A stretch of 64,000 bases of DNA from the NCBI RefSeq assembly GCF_020510565.1, contig NZ_CP075189.1, forward strand, positions 62,001-126,000, written 5' to 3'. Within the stretch, counting starts at the first letter, position 1. Every line of letters starts with the position of its first letter. Source of the DNA: Ferribacterium limneticum (GTDB lineage: Bacteria > Pseudomonadota > Gammaproteobacteria > Burkholderiales > Rhodocyclaceae). Shown here in pieces: positions 62,736-64,000 of the stretch. The notes under the pieces are model-generated. The model saw nothing but the letters and a program-made list of their open reading frames with translations, ran no database searches and had not been told where the DNA came from. The translations under genes were made by a program, and so were the position numbers.

Positions 62736-63128
62736 TTACGGGGCGTCGCGACGAGCCAGTTCCTGTTCGCACTGGCGCTCGAATTCCGAGATTTCGGCCA
62801 GCATCGCCTCAATGTCCTCGCGCTGCTGTTCCAGCGCGGCACGGCGCTTTTCCATGACGCGCAGGCATTCGAGCAATTGCGGCGTTTCGTCCTCGGTCGA
62901 CGCGTACATGCCGATCAGGTCTTTTATTTCGGCCAGCGACAGGCCGAGGCGCTTGCCGCGCAGGGCCATCTTGAGGCGCGCCCGGTCACGGCGGGTGAAG
63001 ACGCGCTTGCTGCCTTCGCGCTCGGGCGAGAGGATGCCCTGGTCTTCCCAGAAGCGGATGGTGCGCGGCGTGATGCCGAACTCGCGGGCGAGGTCGGAAA
63101 TGGCAAAGGTGGTGGCCGTCTGGCTCAA
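62736..63128 (-). CDS. liuR: MerR-family regulator of leucine/isovalerate degradation
   Basis: 130 residues. Helix-turn-helix with ISDLAREFGITPRTIRFWEDQGIL at the N-terminus and FTRRDRARLKMALRGKRLGLSLAEIKDLIGMY; a C-terminal coiled coil (MEKRRAALEQQREDIEAML) for dimer formation. This matches LiuR, which controls liu genes in many proteobacteria. It stands at the head of the minus-strand liu region, with the palindromic operator just downstream of its stop. Confidence 0.9.
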   Translation of the reverse strand: MSQTATTFAISDLAREFGITPRTIRFWEDQGILSPEREGSKRVFTRRDRARLKMALRGKRLGLSLAEIKDLIGMYASTEDETPQLLECLRVMEKRRAALEQQREDIEAMLAEISEFERQCEQELARRDAP

Positions 63129-63228
63129 ATCAGTCTCCTCAAGGTGCGGCCAAGTTAAACAGATGCGAGGGGTTTTTTCAATCCGCTACCGTATGGTAAG
63201 TTGTTCGCCTTGATCTCAAGGTTTGCCC

Positions 63229-64000
63229 ATGCCCCTGCATTTTCCCCACGCCCATCCGCCGGCAGCCGGCGAACTGACCGAAGTCGCGCCCGGCGTTTTC
63301 TGGCTGCGCATGCCGCTGCCCTTCCAACTTGACCACATCAATCTCTGGCTGCTCCGTGACGGCGCCGGTTGGGTCATCGTCGATACCGGCTTTCCGGATG
63401 ATGCGGTGCGTGCGATGTGGACGCAAATTCTGGAAAAACTCGACGGCCCGGTGACGCGCCTGATCGTCACCCATTTTCATCCCGATCATCTCGGGTTGGC
63501 TACCTGGCTTATGGAAAAGACCGGGGCGCCCTTGTCGATGACGACCGGCGAGTTCCTGACGGCCCATGCGGTGTGGCACGAGGTGGCCGGGCATGGCGCG
63601 CGTTTCATGGTCGAACAGTTCCGCCAGCACGGGCTGGATGGGGAGCATCTGGCCAAGTTCGAGAAGCGTGGTTCCGGTTACCGCAAGGCTGTCCCGGCCC
63701 TGCCGGAATATTATGACCGCCTGAAGATCGGTGACATTGCCACGGTCGACGGGAAAAATTGGCAAATTTTGATAGGTCATGGTCACGCTCCGGAACATAT
63801 GGCGCTTTACTGCGTCGAACTCGGCGTGTTAATTTCGGGCGACATGCTTTTGCCGAGAATTTCGACCAATATCAGCGTTTTTGCCGCAACCCCCAAGGCT
63901 GATGCATTACGCTGGTTTCTCGAGTCATTGGACGAAATGGCTGGTGAAATTCCGGACGAAACACTGGTATTGCCTTCGCACGGGTTGCCCTTCACAGGGA
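63229..64000 (+). CDS. MBL-fold metallo-hydrolase (3' end beyond window)
   Basis: Frame open from ATG 63229 to the window edge, 257 residues visible. Zinc motif VTHFHPDHLG near residue 81 (HxHxDH), later His in IGHGHAPEH near 186 and Asp in VLISGDML near 206, then LPSHGLPF, so the site is complete. Substrate unknown. A minus-strand dispersed motif copy codes IATVDGKNWQI near residue 172. Divergent from liuR. Confidence 0.88.
   Translation, partial: MPLHFPHAHPPAAGELTEVAPGVFWLRMPLPFQLDHINLWLLRDGAGWVIVDTGFPDDAVRAMWTQILEKLDGPVTRLIVTHFHPDHLGLATWLMEKTGAPLSMTTGEFLTAHAVWHEVAGHGARFMVEQFRQHGLDGEHLAKFEKRGSGYRKAVPALPEYYDRLKIGDIATVDGKNWQILIGHGHAPEHMALYCVELGVLISGDMLLPRISTNISVFAATPKADALRWFLESLDEMAGEIPDETLVLPSHGLPFTG
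63736..63778 (-). repeat. Dispersed motif, copy 18 (in metallo-hydrolase, minus strand)
   Basis: Reverse-strand core CCCGTCGACCGTGG at 63753-63740, tracts AATTTTT and CAAAATTTGCC. Third minus-strand copy. Confidence 0.7.

Overview
The window is GC-rich, densely packed bacterial DNA. Gene content (UbiK, RapZ, TorF-GlnK-AmtB, a Liu leucine-degradation cluster with a MerR-type LiuR, Sec-containing formate dehydrogenase, HD-GYP and GGDEF-EAL proteins) suggests a respiratory, flexible betaproteobacterium. I infer Rhodocyclales (Dechloromonas/Azonexus-like), but no 16S gene is present to prove it.

Layout. 1-2.2 kb: end of a phosphonate-type ABC transporter (PhnC end, tandem-fused PhnE) and a DsrE protein. 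2.3-15.1 kb: a formate/selenium region. A sigma54 promoter with two upstream palindromes precedes fdnGHI. FdnG has an in-frame TGA (Sec196) followed by a SECIS-like hairpin. Then come fdhE, selA, three uncharacterised redox/sulfur genes (FccB-like flavoprotein, FMN reductase, MOSC protein), selB, tRNA-Sec, and a GcvH-like plus DsrE-like pair. 15-19 kb: BamE-like lipoprotein, rhodanese, MFS exporter, YifB, UbiK. 19-22 kb: a nitrogen-controlled torF-glnK-amtB unit with NtrC-like sites and a sigma54 promoter. 22-34 kb: purU, thrH, a PhnD-like protein coupled to a GGDEF-EAL protein, an ABC-F ATPase and two HD-GYP paralogues. 34-39 kb: mutY, flavin reductase, CpxAR-like pair with CpxR-like boxes, EF-hand protein, tRNA-Gly, and an AT-rich fic gene with operator-like repeats. 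39-46 kb: housekeeping and accessory genes (UbiX, Gx transporter, RapZ, M20 amidohydrolase, MCP). 46-63 kb: a long minus-strand acyl-CoA/Liu region under LiuR, with a perfect 18-bp palindrome as likely operator, broken by a paiB gene and a pair of inverted repeats. The window ends in a partial metallo-hydrolase.

The most striking unexplained signal is a dispersed motif of about 36-40 bp: two A/T tracts about one helical turn apart, then the core CCGGTTGACCGTGG. I count 18 convincing copies, 15 on the plus strand and 3 on the minus strand, both between and inside genes whatever the gene direction. It resembles the architecture of DNA uptake sequences or polar chromosome-organising motifs, and I do not recognise it as described.
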